This document shows, piece by piece, positions 10,513 to 17,972 of a stretch of 64,000 nt of DNA (position 1 is its first letter; the number at the start of each line of letters is the position of its first letter). The translations under genes and the position numbers were made by a program. This DNA comes from JANNMJ01 sp031425525 (GTDB lineage: Bacteria > Bacteroidota > Bacteroidia > Cytophagales > Hymenobacteraceae), in contig JANPJM010000083.1 in the NCBI GenBank assembly GCA_031425525.1, positions 66,940-130,939 on the forward strand. The letters run 5' to 3'. A model generated the notes under the pieces. The model was not told the DNA's origin, did no database searches, and worked only from the letters and a program-made list of their open reading frames with translations.

Positions 10513-10632
10513 GGGGAGGCGGATAGTAGGCGAAAGGTAGGACAGCAGCGGGATGTGGGGGGCTGAAACCGGCCGATAGCGCCATAAAAAAGCCGAGTAT
10601 GTGGAGTAGGGCGAAGCACGCCAACCCGGACA

Positions 10633-10684
10633 CTCCTCCCCAGAGGGGGAGGGGTGGCTGGCCGAAGGCCAGACGGGGTGGGGC
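10633..10684 (+). repeat. Two-hairpin repeat family R3, copy 1
   Basis: A CTCCCC/GGGGAG hairpin is followed by GGAGGGGTG, a second hairpin GCTGGCCGAAGGCCAG and ACGGGGTGG. It shares flanks and the CGAAG loop with the copies at 46366, 46459 and 46595, while the stem sequence differs. Confidence 0.75.
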
Positions 10685-10781
10685 GACGGCGCACGAGGGC
10701 GTAAGACAGGACGCTGTTCCAGGAATTACGCCGCTGTTTTCCATTTCTACCCAAATTATCCACGCCTACCGTATCGGCCCA

Positions 10782-10824
10782 CGCCGCCCCTGCGGGGCAC
10801 CCCTCCCCCTCAGGGGTGGGGAGT
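10782..10824 (-). repeat. Two-hairpin repeat family R3, copy 2 (inverted, diverged)
   Basis: Read on the minus strand it gives CCCCACCCCTGAGGGGGAGG, then GGGTG and the small hairpin CCCCGCAGGGG, then CGGCG. The order matches copy 1 but the loop is GCAG-like instead of CGAAG. Confidence 0.6.
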
Positions 10825-10966
10825 CTGGTGGGCAGTATATATGAGGGTAGGGGTTGATGACGTGGCAAGGCGGAGCTAGTTCCTCTCAAACCACAACCCA
10901 CCGCCCGCCCTGCCCGTTGGCTACCCACCCGCCGGGCAGCACTTCCCCCACGGGCTTCCTTCAACA

Positions 10967-11320
10967 ATGACTTCCTCCCCTGATACCACCATCACCAAAA
11001 TCGATTCGCGTCACTCGCCGCACGGCGCTGATGGCGAGAAATACCTCGCCTCCGGTACGCACGTTTCGATGCGCCTCTGGGAAAACGAACAACCTGCTGA
11101 TGCGCCCAAAGAGCCGTCGGCGCGCCCTTACGAGACGGTGGGCTACGTGATTGCGGGCCGCGCCGAGCTGCACTCGGAAGGGCAAGTAGTAGTACTCGAA
11201 GCGGGTAATTCGTACGTGGTGCCGAAGGGCGCGCGGCACACCTACCGCATTCTGGAAGCCTTTACGGCGGTAGAGGCGACGGCGCCGCCCGCGCAAGTCC
11301 ACGGGCGCGACGAGGAGTAG
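10967..11320 (+). CDS. Cupin domain protein
   Basis: This encodes 117 residues. The core GYVIAGRAELHSEGQVVVLEAGNSYVVP has the spacing of a single-domain cupin: a Gly-rich turn, a glutamate and the second-motif PxxxRHTYRI, which offers one histidine ligand. An N-terminal segment of about 25 polar residues precedes the barrel. No enzyme partner lies in the same direction nearby, so the substrate cannot be inferred. Such proteins are usually cytoplasmic and metal-binding, acting as small dioxygenases, isomerases or sensors. It is followed within 3 bp by a 27-bp perfect inverted repeat that may end its transcript. Confidence 0.8.
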   Translation: MTSSPDTTITKIDSRHSPHGADGEKYLASGTHVSMRLWENEQPADAPKEPSARPYETVGYVIAGRAELHSEGQVVVLEAGNSYVVPKGARHTYRILEAFTAVEATAPPAQVHGRDEE

Positions 11321-11322
11321 TA

Positions 11323-11391
11323 GTAGCGTGGTTTGCTTGCAAACCGCGTCCCACCACCCGCCGAACGCGGTTTGCAAGCAAACCACGCTAC
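11323..11391. terminator. 27-bp perfect inverted repeat between convergent genes
   Basis: Arms at 11323-11349 and 11365-11391 are exact complements around a 15-nt loop. It lies between the cupin gene and the convergent membrane-protein gene, so it could act as a bidirectional terminator. There is no long T tract, and an insertion relic is possible. Confidence 0.6.
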
Positions 11392-11398
11392 TTCCCTT

Positions 11399-12655
11399 TC
11401 AATACCCACTCGACGCCCCGCCGCCGCCGAACTGTCCGCCGCCGAACGTGGTGGCCGGCCCCGCATCGGGCGGAATCGGCGTGAGTTCGGCGGCGGCCAG
11501 CGCCTCGAAGTTGGCGCGGGCGAAGGGGTTGGCGGCATCGTCGGCATCATCTTCCCCGGCATCGGCTACTGACGTCAGGCCGTGGCGGTGCGGGCGGAGG
11601 TAGCGCAGCCCGAAAGCCGCTAGGGCGGTTAGCGCGGCACCCACCAGCGCGGCGGCCACGGCGGGCGGTAGCACCGAGCGGTAGGTGCGCAGCGTGAACG
11701 CCGAAAACCCAACCGCCAACAGGCCTAAGGTCAGCAACAGGCGGTCGTGGCGGCGCAACCCCAAGCCGATGTACACCAGCGGCACTGCCGCCGTAAACCC
11801 GATGAACAGCGCACCAAACGGCGGATGCCCCGACGGATTTTGTCCGCTGAGTACCGCGTTCGCCTCACGCACTACCAGATAATTTCCCGCCAGATACACC
11901 ACCACCAGCCCCAGCAGTCGGATGGTTTGGCGTGCGCCTTCGTAGTAGTACGTGCCCGCCGAGGTCGTGCGCGGCGCGCGCGCCAGCCACACCAGCAGCC
12001 CCCCCGCGCTCATCAGCGCAAACGGCAGCAGCAACCGGCCCCAGCTCGTGAGCAGCAGCACATTGGTCACGATGACGAGAAACGTGACCACCGCCGCGCC
12101 CGCCGCGCCCCGCTCGGCGTAGCGCACGGTGGCCGCCACCAGCACCGCCAGCCAGATCAGCAGCGACGGCAAAAAAGCCGCCCGACCGAGCGAAAACTGG
12201 TTGGGCGCCAGGTCTTGCCCCCGTAATACGACGCGCCCGATCAGCACCGCGCACGCGCCCAGCGCCACGTACAGCAGGGCCGTATCAGGCCCGGCGTGGT
12301 ACGTTTTGTTGTTCCGGATAGCAAATTCGAGCATCACCCCCGACCCCACCAGAATCAGCAGCGCCCACAACGTGAGCGGGAAGTTCTGAAACTCGTTCGC
12401 CAGCCCCACCACCGACCCCGCAAACGCGCTACCCAGGCTCACGCCGAGCAACGTCACCAGAAACAGCGCCACCCGAATGGGCCACGCCGGCCGAAGCCAC
12501 TCGGCCGGGTACGCCGCCTCGATGGCCGCGAGCTGCGGGGCGGTCAGGCCGCCGCGCCGGTGCCAGCGCGCTGCCTGACGGCGCCACGCCAAGTGACGCG
12601 GCCACGCGGCCGGGTACGCGGCAAAACGGGTAACGAGGGTGTCGAAGAGGGCCAT
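11399..12655 (-). CDS. Multi-pass membrane protein with Gly-rich C-terminal tail
   Basis: This encodes 418 residues. About 75 cytoplasmic residues (helical, Trp/Arg-rich) precede roughly ten hydrophobic segments. The C-terminus is acidic (AGEDDADDAANPFARANFE) and ends with FGGGQFGGGGASSGY, a glycine tail like that of TPM-domain membrane proteins. No catalytic motif is recognised. It follows the DUF2157-like gene at 12986-14002 in the same direction, separated by a 43-bp tandem array, and the two could be partners. Function unknown. Confidence 0.7.
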   Translation of the reverse strand: MALFDTLVTRFAAYPAAWPRHLAWRRQAARWHRRGGLTAPQLAAIEAAYPAEWLRPAWPIRVALFLVTLLGVSLGSAFAGSVVGLANEFQNFPLTLWALLILVGSGVMLEFAIRNNKTYHAGPDTALLYVALGACAVLIGRVVLRGQDLAPNQFSLGRAAFLPSLLIWLAVLVAATVRYAERGAAGAAVVTFLVIVTNVLLLTSWGRLLLPFALMSAGGLLVWLARAPRTTSAGTYYYEGARQTIRLLGLVVVYLAGNYLVVREANAVLSGQNPSGHPPFGALFIGFTAAVPLVYIGLGLRRHDRLLLTLGLLAVGFSAFTLRTYRSVLPPAVAAALVGAALTALAAFGLRYLRPHRHGLTSVADAGEDDADDAANPFARANFEALAAAELTPIPPDAGPATTFGGGQFGGGGASSGY

Positions 12656-12727
12656 TTAGCGGAGGTTGAGTAGAAGAGAAACAGAATCGGTAGTCGAAGG
12701 AAACACTATCGAAAACCCCGAAAGGGC
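12656..12727. other. Leader of the membrane-protein gene, next to the tandem array
   Basis: This 72-bp segment lies between the start of the minus-strand membrane protein and the 43-bp array. Together with the array it forms a 330-bp gene-free gap. No clear promoter was identified. Confidence 0.4.
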
Positions 12728-12985
12728 ATTCCCACATGTGGGAGGTGGCGCTCGGGTATCACGAATGCCTATTCCCACATGTGGGAGGTGGCGCTACTGT
12801 ATCACGAAAGCCTGTTCCCACATGTGGGAGGTGGCGCTCGTGTATCACTAAAACGCATTCCCACATGTCGGAGGTGGCGCTCCTGTATCACGAATGCCCC
12901 TCACGCGTACTCGTGGAGGGCTTTCGTGTTACCCGAATGCCCTTCGTGCGTACTCGTGGGCGGCTTTCGTGGTTCACGAACGCAT
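12728..12985. repeat. Six-unit 43-bp tandem array with palindromic cores
   Basis: Units begin at 12728, 12771, 12814, 12857, 12900 and 12943, exactly 43 bp apart. Units 1-4 carry the palindrome CCCACATGTGGG (one base changed in unit 4) followed by AGGTGGCGCT and TATCACGAATGC-like spacers. Units 5-6 replace the core with an ACGCGTACTCGTGG-type imperfect palindrome but keep the period and the CGAATGCCC spacer. Because 43 is not a multiple of 3, the repeat rotates through all three frames, so it is not coding. There are no unique spacers as in CRISPR. Confidence 0.9.
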
Positions 12986-14002
12986 TTACGGTACCGGCCC
13001 GCCGGGCAGCACCCGGCGTTTCAGCCCGATGAAAAACCGCACGATCAGCACCGCTGAACCCACGAAGTAGCCCGTCGAAAGCAGAAAAACGCCTTCGTTG
13101 CCGCCGCTGAAAACCATCAGCCGTACCCAGAGATACGTCACCAGAAAATACCCCCAGGCCGCGCTCAGCACCAGAAACCACGCCGATTGGGTGCGCCGCG
13201 CAAACCAGTACAACGCGCCCGCCAGCGCCGCCAGTCCCACCACGCCCACCAGTTGCGCGCCGCCGGAATCCCAGCCGTCGATGAGGGTGGCCGCGAGGGC
13301 CACGCCCGCCAGGTTGGCGCCGAGTGCCAGATACGTCGGCCCGAAATGCGCTTTCCGCCGCGCCCATTCGGCGTGACAGGCCGCCGCCGTCAGCCCGCCG
13401 CCCAACCCGATGGCCGACGCCCGCAACGCCGATTGCCCAAAATCGAGGTCGAACAGGCTGCGCGGCGCCACCGACACCCCCACCCACGCCGCCAGCGCCG
13501 TGAGCCCCAGTGCGAGCACGCCCCGGTGGTCGTAGCGGTAAGCGAGGGCCAGAAAAAGCCCCGCCGGTAAGGCAGTGGCCAGGCCGTAGCGCGTCCCGAA
13601 AATGCCGTACGTGGCTTGTGCGTAGCCACCAATGCCCAGCAACAGCAAACACGCGAGGAGCAGCGCATAATCGGCCCCGACAGACGTACGCGGCGCCACG
13701 CCCCACGTAAACGCCGGCCGGTGGCGCGCCGCGTACCAGCCCGCCAGGGCCAGCAGGGCCGTCATGAAGGTCAGGATGACGCCCGGCCCCAGCCGCTCGT
13801 GGTGTTCGTAGAGCAGCGCGCCCAGCCCGCCCGCCAGCGCCGTAATGCCGAGGTACAGGAGCGTGCGTAGCTCCGGATTGATGGAAAACGGCGCCGTGCG
13901 CGCCGCTTCGGCGAGGGCGGCGGCTTGCGCGGGCGGCACCAGGTGGCGCGCGCCGAGATCGGCGAGGAAGTCTTCGGCGGTGGGGGCAAGCGGGTGCGGC
14001 AT
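12986..14002 (-). CDS. DUF2157-like multi-pass membrane protein
   Basis: This encodes 338 residues from the ATG at 14002 (MPHPLAPTAEDFLADLGARH); the longer frame would overlap the divergent gene. The first 60 residues form a soluble helical domain, then about nine hydrophobic helices follow with short loops, ending in a basic tail (GLKRRVLPGG). The layout of a short cytoplasmic helical domain plus many helices matches DUF2157 proteins. No active-site residues are evident. It probably shares a functional context with the next membrane protein on the same strand (11399-12655). Confidence 0.65.
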   Translation of the reverse strand: MPHPLAPTAEDFLADLGARHLVPPAQAAALAEAARTAPFSINPELRTLLYLGITALAGGLGALLYEHHERLGPGVILTFMTALLALAGWYAARHRPAFTWGVAPRTSVGADYALLLACLLLLGIGGYAQATYGIFGTRYGLATALPAGLFLALAYRYDHRGVLALGLTALAAWVGVSVAPRSLFDLDFGQSALRASAIGLGGGLTAAACHAEWARRKAHFGPTYLALGANLAGVALAATLIDGWDSGGAQLVGVVGLAALAGALYWFARRTQSAWFLVLSAAWGYFLVTYLWVRLMVFSGGNEGVFLLSTGYFVGSAVLIVRFFIGLKRRVLPGGPVP

Positions 14003-14042
14003 ACCGCAAGGTAGCGCGGGCGGGGGTGAGCGTCCGGTGCCC

Positions 14043-14050
14043 GACCTTTG
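14043..14050 (+). promoter_or_regulatory. GACCTTTG, TAnnTTTG-like box
   Basis: This box lies 5 nt before the GTG at 14056. It differs from the Bacteroidota -7 consensus in the first base only. If used, the transcript would be leaderless. Confidence 0.4.
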
Positions 14051-14055
14051 CGCCC

Positions 14056-14457
14056 GTGCCGGTTTCGCCCCCTTCTTCTTCGTCGCCTCGCCCACGCGCC
14101 GGGCTTTGGTTGAGCGGCGCCGCTGCGCTGGCCTTGGCGGTGCAGGCTATTTTTCTGTTGATGCCGGAGCCCAAATCGGCCGATGCCGTGGAGCCGGACG
14201 CGCCCGAAACTACCGCTTCCCTCGATTCGACGGCGTTTTTGCTCGAAGAAGACACGTCGGTACTGCCGACAGAGGCGGCCCCATCGCTCGACTCCACGGC
14301 GGCTTCACCCGACACCGCCCAAACGACCAGCCCGGTAGCGCCGCCCGCCGATTCCAGCGCGCGCCCCACCCCGCCGCCCAGCGGCGAGCGCCGGTTCGTG
14401 CCCGTCGATTCGGTGCCGTCTCCGGCCATCGCATCGCCGCCCGATTCAGGGCAGTAA
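14056..14457 (+). CDS. Small single-anchor protein with Pro/Ser/Thr-rich tail
   Basis: This encodes 133 residues from GTG 14056, chosen because a promoter-like box sits 5 nt upstream. A short Ser/Pro/Arg-rich head is followed by one hydrophobic helix (GAAALALAVQAIFLLM) and then about 95 residues of acidic, Pro/Ser/Thr-rich low-complexity sequence with repeated DST and PP motifs. The tail is probably unstructured and periplasmic. No family is recognised. It is divergent from the DUF2157-like gene with a 53-bp gap, and the real start could be the upstream GTG at 14026. Confidence 0.5.
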   Translation: MPVSPPSSSSPRPRAGLWLSGAAALALAVQAIFLLMPEPKSADAVEPDAPETTASLDSTAFLLEEDTSVLPTEAAPSLDSTAASPDTAQTTSPVAPPADSSARPTPPPSGERRFVPVDSVPSPAIASPPDSGQ

Positions 14458-14512
14458 GCAGGTCTTCGGCAGCAGCTTACAGCTCAACTCGCCGCTCGCC
14501 CACCGAAAACAA

Positions 14513-14529
14513 GACCCTAAACCCTAAAA
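14513..14529. repeat. Short CCCTAAA repeat
   Basis: Two CCCTAAA units lie between a convergent gene pair. The same heptamer recurs as a long inverted array at 61576-61658 and in the other orientation at 63801-63838. Confidence 0.6.
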
Positions 14530-14534
14530 AGCCC

Positions 14535-15644
14535 TTACCGCCGCACCAGTTCCACCACCGTATCCACCCAGCGCGGGTGCGTGTTCAGCGACGGCACGAG
14601 CTGCCAGTGCGCACCGCCGGCCTCCTCAAAAAACTCCTTGAATTCGGTACCGACTTCGATAGTCGTCTCCAAGCAATCGGCCACGAAAGCCGGCGAAAAC
14701 GCCAGCACATTCTTGAAGCCGCGCGCCGGAAAATCCTTCAGAATAATGTCGGAGTAGGGCTTGAGCCACGGGTCGCGCCCCAAACGGCTCTGGAAGGCCA
14801 CCGTGTACTGGTCGGGCGCCAGGCCCAACCCTTCGGCCACCAACCGCGACGTTTGGTAGCACTGCGCGCGGTAGCAGTAGCGGTTGCGCTCGTGATACGT
14901 ATTGCAGCAACTGCCCAACTGGCACTGCCCGCCCAGCGAGCCCTTCAGGATGTGCCGCTCCGGAATGCCGTGGTAGCTGAACAGCACGTGGTCGTAGGCG
15001 TGCTTCGCCATTTCGGCCTTGCCCAGCGCCACGATGGTTTCGATGAACCCCGGCGCATCCGCGAACGAGGAAATGAACTCGATACTCGGAATCACCCACC
15101 AGTCTTTCACCAGCTCCATTACCTTGTCCTGCACCGAACCCGTGCTGGCCGAGGCGTACTGCGGAAACAGCGGCAGCACCACGATGCGCTCGACATTGGC
15201 CTCGCGCAGTTGCTGCAACGCCCCCGCCAGGCTGGGGTTCTGGTAGCGCATCCCGAACGCCACCAAATAATCATCGCCCAACCTCTCCTGCACCAGCCGC
15301 TGCAAATCGAGCCCGTGGAACAGCAGCGGCGAGCCGCGCTCGGTCCACAATTCCTGGTAAATCTTCGCCGACTTCGGCGCCCGCAACGGCACCACGATGC
15401 CGTTGAACAGCAGCCGCCGCAGCGGTTTCGGCAGCACATCGATCACGCGGTCGTCGCGCAGAAACTCCTGTAAGTAGCGCCGCACATCGGGCGTACGCGG
15501 CGAGTCGGGCGTCCCCAGGTTCACGAGCAGCACCCCGATGCGGCCACGCCGCGCGGGCGTAGCGGGTACGTTGGCCTGCGCCACGCCAAAGGCGGGGTCA
15601 GTGGGGGCGAAAGACGGCGGATTGGTGATAGCAGCTTCGTTCAT
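14535..15644 (-). CDS. hemH: Ferrochelatase
   Basis: This encodes 369 residues from the ATG at 15644; the ORF upstream of it is only nine codons longer. Ferrochelatase inserts iron into protoporphyrin IX (or coproporphyrin III) as a late haem-synthesis step. GVLLVNLGTPDSP opens the Rossmann-like domain, FSYHGIPERH holds the catalytic histidine, and FVADCLETTIE carries the conserved Glu of the second metal region. A cysteine cluster (GGQCQLGSCCNTY... CYRAQCYQT) is typical of many bacterial enzymes, some of which bind a [2Fe-2S] cluster. A GAACTTTG box lies 24 nt upstream (15669-15676). It is convergent with the small anchored protein and has no other haem gene nearby. Confidence 0.96.
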   Translation of the reverse strand: MNEAAITNPPSFAPTDPAFGVAQANVPATPARRGRIGVLLVNLGTPDSPRTPDVRRYLQEFLRDDRVIDVLPKPLRRLLFNGIVVPLRAPKSAKIYQELWTERGSPLLFHGLDLQRLVQERLGDDYLVAFGMRYQNPSLAGALQQLREANVERIVVLPLFPQYASASTGSVQDKVMELVKDWWVIPSIEFISSFADAPGFIETIVALGKAEMAKHAYDHVLFSYHGIPERHILKGSLGGQCQLGSCCNTYHERNRYCYRAQCYQTSRLVAEGLGLAPDQYTVAFQSRLGRDPWLKPYSDIILKDFPARGFKNVLAFSPAFVADCLETTIEVGTEFKEFFEEAGGAHWQLVPSLNTHPRWVDTVVELVRR

Positions 15645-15668
15645 CGGACAGCAAACAATTTCGGGGCG

Positions 15669-15676
15669 CAAAGTTC
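15669..15676 (-). promoter_or_regulatory. GAACTTTG, TAnnTTTG-like box of hemH
   Basis: On the minus strand this matches the Bacteroidota -7 element except for the first base, and it lies 24 nt before the hemH ATG. It supports the 15644 start. Confidence 0.45.
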
Positions 15677-15768
15677 GGGCGGTGGTAGGTATGTTTGCAG
15701 CGTTGGATCGTCATTCAGCCAGCGCGCTGCAAGTATAAATAGAAACGGCTGTGTTTTTTTGCTAAAAA

Positions 15769-17481
15769 ATGATTACAAAAATTGAAATCTGTAATTTCAA
15801 AAAACTGGAGAAAATTTCCTTTTCCCTCGCACAATCAGTAGTCCTAGTGGGGCCAAACAATTCTGGCAAGTCTACTTTGTTTCAGGCGCTTTGCTTGTGG
15901 GAGATAGGTGTAACCACTTTTCTTCAAGCTCACCATAATAAGGATCTCAATAAGAATGGTGCGGTCACAATTAACCGTAAAGACTTGCTCAATAGCCCCA
16001 TTTCTGACGCTAGATTTTTGTGGCGTAATCGCCGCGTAACCGAACATAAGAACGGCAAAACAAGCCACGTAAAACTATTCGTGGAACTCCAAGGCGAAGA
16101 ACAGGGGGAGCCGTGGACGTGTAAGGCAGAATTTGAGTTCGCCAACAACGAATCGCTGGTCTGTCGCGTCGTCAGTGGTTTGAGCAAAATGGCGCGACTC
16201 TATGGGGCAGGCAAAGGTGTTCACTTTGGCTTTCTGCAACCTATGTCAGGAATATCAACTAATGAGGATAGACTGACGCAAGGCTCCATCGCCCGCAAGC
16301 TGGGCGAAGGCAAGACCGCTGAAGTGCTTCGGAATATATGTTACGAAATACTGCATCCCGAAACTCCTCACCCCTCAGGATATCAGCCAGAAGATAAGTG
16401 GGATAGTCTGCGCGAAGGAATAAAAGGGATGTTTGGTGCCGACTTATTACAACCGGAGTTCATAAAAGCAACCGGCATCATCCAGCTTGAATATCGCGAA
16501 AATGAAATTAAATACGACGTTTCCTCTGGCGGGCGTGGCTTTCAGCAGACGCTGCTGTTGCTAGCGTATATGTATGCCAATCCCAACACTGTCTTGCTCC
16601 TAGACGAGCCGGATGCCCACTTAGAAGTTATTCGGCAGCGCGAGGCATTTCAGCTAATCAATCGTGTGGCGGTTGAGATGAACTCCCAAATTCTGGTTGC
16701 TTCGCACTCAGAAGTGGTCTTAGACGAAGCGGCGGATGCGTCCATAATTGTCGCGCTGATCGAGAACGAGATCGTAGAGCTAAACGAATCTACTTCGTCG
16801 CAGCGAATTAGTCATATAAAAAAGGCACTTACTGAGATAGGCTGGGAAAAGTACTACTTAGCGCGCGTAAAACGCCACGTTCTATATCTCGAAGGGTCGA
16901 CCGATCTGCAGATGCTTCAGACGTTCGCCGGCATGCTGGGGCACCGGGTCGAACTCTTATTGAAAGCTGCGAATGTTCAGTATACAGGTGATAACGTGCC
17001 AGGCACGGCCATCAATAATTTCGCATCGCTGAAGGGCATCTTCCCGCAGTTAAACGGACTGGCGCTGTTCGATAACCTGCCACGACTACAGGATAATCCA
17101 TTATTAAAAATCATATGCTGGACTCGACGGGAGCTGGAAAATTATTTTGCTCGCCCTGAGCTTCTCTACCGCCATGCGCGGCAGTTAGGAGGGAGATATA
17201 CAGTGATTGGTGTCGATAAGATGGTGGAAACGATGAAGCAAGTGGTGGCCGACCTGACAGTCCCACTATACCTGAAAGACTTGAGTCACACATGGTGGAA
17301 CACAGCCAAACTGACTGACGAATGGCTGGATGTCATTTTTCCGGAATTTTACAAGCGGCTCAACCTGCCGCGCGACTTCTTTAAGCGAGATTATTACCAG
17401 TTGATAACGCTGCTGAAGCCCGAAGAAGTAGACAAGGAAGTTATAGAAAAAATGAATGTAATTTACAATTTGTTGAAGTGA
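15769..17481 (+). CDS. ABC-type AAA ATPase fused to TOPRIM/DUF4435-like domain (candidate phage defence)
   Basis: This encodes 570 residues. The N-terminal half is an OLD/AAA_21-type ATPase: Walker A GPNNSGKST (28-36), a signature-like SSGGRGFQQ (about 252), Walker B LLLDEPDAH (about 277) and an H-loop SHSE. The C-terminal part starts near 370 with YLEGSTDLQML, a TOPRIM-type acidic motif, then LALFDNL (about 431) and TRRELENYF (about 453), which resembles the ReIENY segment of DUF4435 nucleases. A single-chain ATPase plus DUF4435/TOPRIM is the layout of fused PARIS (AriAB) and related OLD-like defence proteins; this is inference. The gene is visibly AT-richer than its neighbours and uses AAA, ATA and TTA codons freely, which suggests transfer. 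No partner gene follows. Confidence 0.8.
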   Translation: MITKIEICNFKKLEKISFSLAQSVVLVGPNNSGKSTLFQALCLWEIGVTTFLQAHHNKDLNKNGAVTINRKDLLNSPISDARFLWRNRRVTEHKNGKTSHVKLFVELQGEEQGEPWTCKAEFEFANNESLVCRVVSGLSKMARLYGAGKGVHFGFLQPMSGISTNEDRLTQGSIARKLGEGKTAEVLRNICYEILHPETPHPSGYQPEDKWDSLREGIKGMFGADLLQPEFIKATGIIQLEYRENEIKYDVSSGGRGFQQTLLLLAYMYANPNTVLLLDEPDAHLEVIRQREAFQLINRVAVEMNSQILVASHSEVVLDEAADASIIVALIENEIVELNESTSSQRISHIKKALTEIGWEKYYLARVKRHVLYLEGSTDLQMLQTFAGMLGHRVELLLKAANVQYTGDNVPGTAINNFASLKGIFPQLNGLALFDNLPRLQDNPLLKIICWTRRELENYFARPELLYRHARQLGGRYTVIGVDKMVETMKQVVADLTVPLYLKDLSHTWWNTAKLTDEWLDVIFPEFYKRLNLPRDFFKRDYYQLITLLKPEEVDKEVIEKMNVIYNLLK

Positions 17482-17559
17482 GTGCGTTGCATGTCCGTGT
17501 GCGTTAGTGCACGTTGTGGCCACCGAGTTCCGATGATACCGCCTCCCCTCTATGCCCCC

Positions 17560-17592
17560 GCGCGGCCCGCTCCCCACCAGAGCGGGCCGCGC
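17560..17592. repeat. GC-rich hairpin, copy A (upstream of the antitoxin-like gene)
   Basis: A 13-bp stem GCGCGGCCCGCTC with a 7-nt loop. The identical stem recurs at 17922-17955, so the two copies bracket the antitoxin-like gene. Sequence similarity extends a few bases on either side (GCCCC before, GTTTC after). Confidence 0.85.
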
Positions 17593-17655
17593 TGCGTTTC
17601 CGACACAGCGAACCAACCGCCCGATCTTTACCGTCTGGCAGTAGCAGCCATTCGT

Positions 17656-17663
17656 TATCTTCG
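17656..17663 (+). promoter_or_regulatory. TATCTTCG, TAnnTTTG-like box
   Basis: One mismatch from the Bacteroidota -7 element, ending 4 nt before the ATG at 17668. This implies an almost leaderless mRNA. Confidence 0.45.
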
Positions 17664-17667
17664 CCCT

Positions 17668-17886
17668 ATGCAAGTTGTGCTCAACTTCCCCGAATCTGAA
17701 GCCGCTCACGTGCTGGCGTTCCTCAACCGCCATCCGGCGATTCGCTTAGTTGCTCGTCCTCGTAAGCGCAAAATGGACACGACGGAATATTTGATGAGCA
17801 ATCCAGCGAATGCAAAAGCACTGATGGAAGCCATTGAGCGGAGCCGGCGGGGCGAGTATGAAATCCACGACCTCATCGAGCCGTAA
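17668..17886 (+). CDS. Orphan antitoxin-like protein (RelB/YefM type C-terminus)
   Basis: This encodes 72 residues from the ATG at 17668; the longer frame reads through the hairpin at 17560. The C-terminal half, TEYLMSNPANAKALMEAIERS followed by RRGEYEIHDLIEP, has the form of type II antitoxins that neutralise RelE/YoeB-like toxins (LxxxPxNAxxLxxAIExxxxGE). The N-terminal half (MQVVLNFPESEAAHVLAFL) may be the DNA-binding or dimer part. No toxin ORF follows before era, only 86 bp containing the second GC hairpin and the era promoter. It is therefore an orphan antitoxin or a remnant pair. The fold call is inference. Confidence 0.6.
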   Translation: MQVVLNFPESEAAHVLAFLNRHPAIRLVARPRKRKMDTTEYLMSNPANAKALMEAIERSRRGEYEIHDLIEP

Positions 17887-17909
17887 GCCCTCGCCCCCCA
17901 TCCCCGTCG

Positions 17910-17917
17910 TACCTTTG
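17910..17917 (+). promoter_or_regulatory. TACCTTTG promoter element of era
   Basis: A perfect TAnnTTTG lies 55 nt before the era ATG. The GC-rich hairpin at 17922-17955 would then form the 5' end of the era mRNA. Confidence 0.6.
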
Positions 17918-17921
17918 CCCC

Positions 17922-17955
17922 GCGCGGCCCGCTCCTCCCTCAGAGCGGGCCGCGC
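17922..17955. repeat. GC-rich hairpin, copy B (era leader)
   Basis: The stem of 13 bp is identical to that at 17560-17592 but with a different loop. It lies just downstream of the era promoter box. Confidence 0.85.
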
Positions 17956-17972
17956 TTGTGTTTCAAGAAGAT

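Larger units (their letters stand above)
10513..10966. other. Gene-free gap between divergent genes, with two R3 repeats
   Basis: These 454 bp separate the macroglobulin and cupin starts. I see no credible gene. Two copies of the hairpin family R3 are present in opposite orientations (10633-10684 and 10782-10824). Promoters for both flanking genes must lie here, but no convincing TAnnTTTG was found. Confidence 0.6.

Noticed and set aside
12728..12985. Possible CRISPR array
   Set aside because: The units are contiguous and similar along their whole length, with no unique spacers and no cas genes in the window.
12666..13057. Overlapping + strand ORFs rich in MWEVALxYHE repeats
   Set aside because: They are translations of the 43-bp array. 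Because 43 is not a multiple of 3, the same DNA appears in three frames in turn, so these are not proteins.
15769..17886. ATPase plus antitoxin as one toxin-antitoxin operon
   Set aside because: The small ORF is 186 bp downstream, behind a hairpin, with its own promoter-like box. Its C-terminus fits RelE/YoeB antitoxins, not a partner of OLD-like ATPases.
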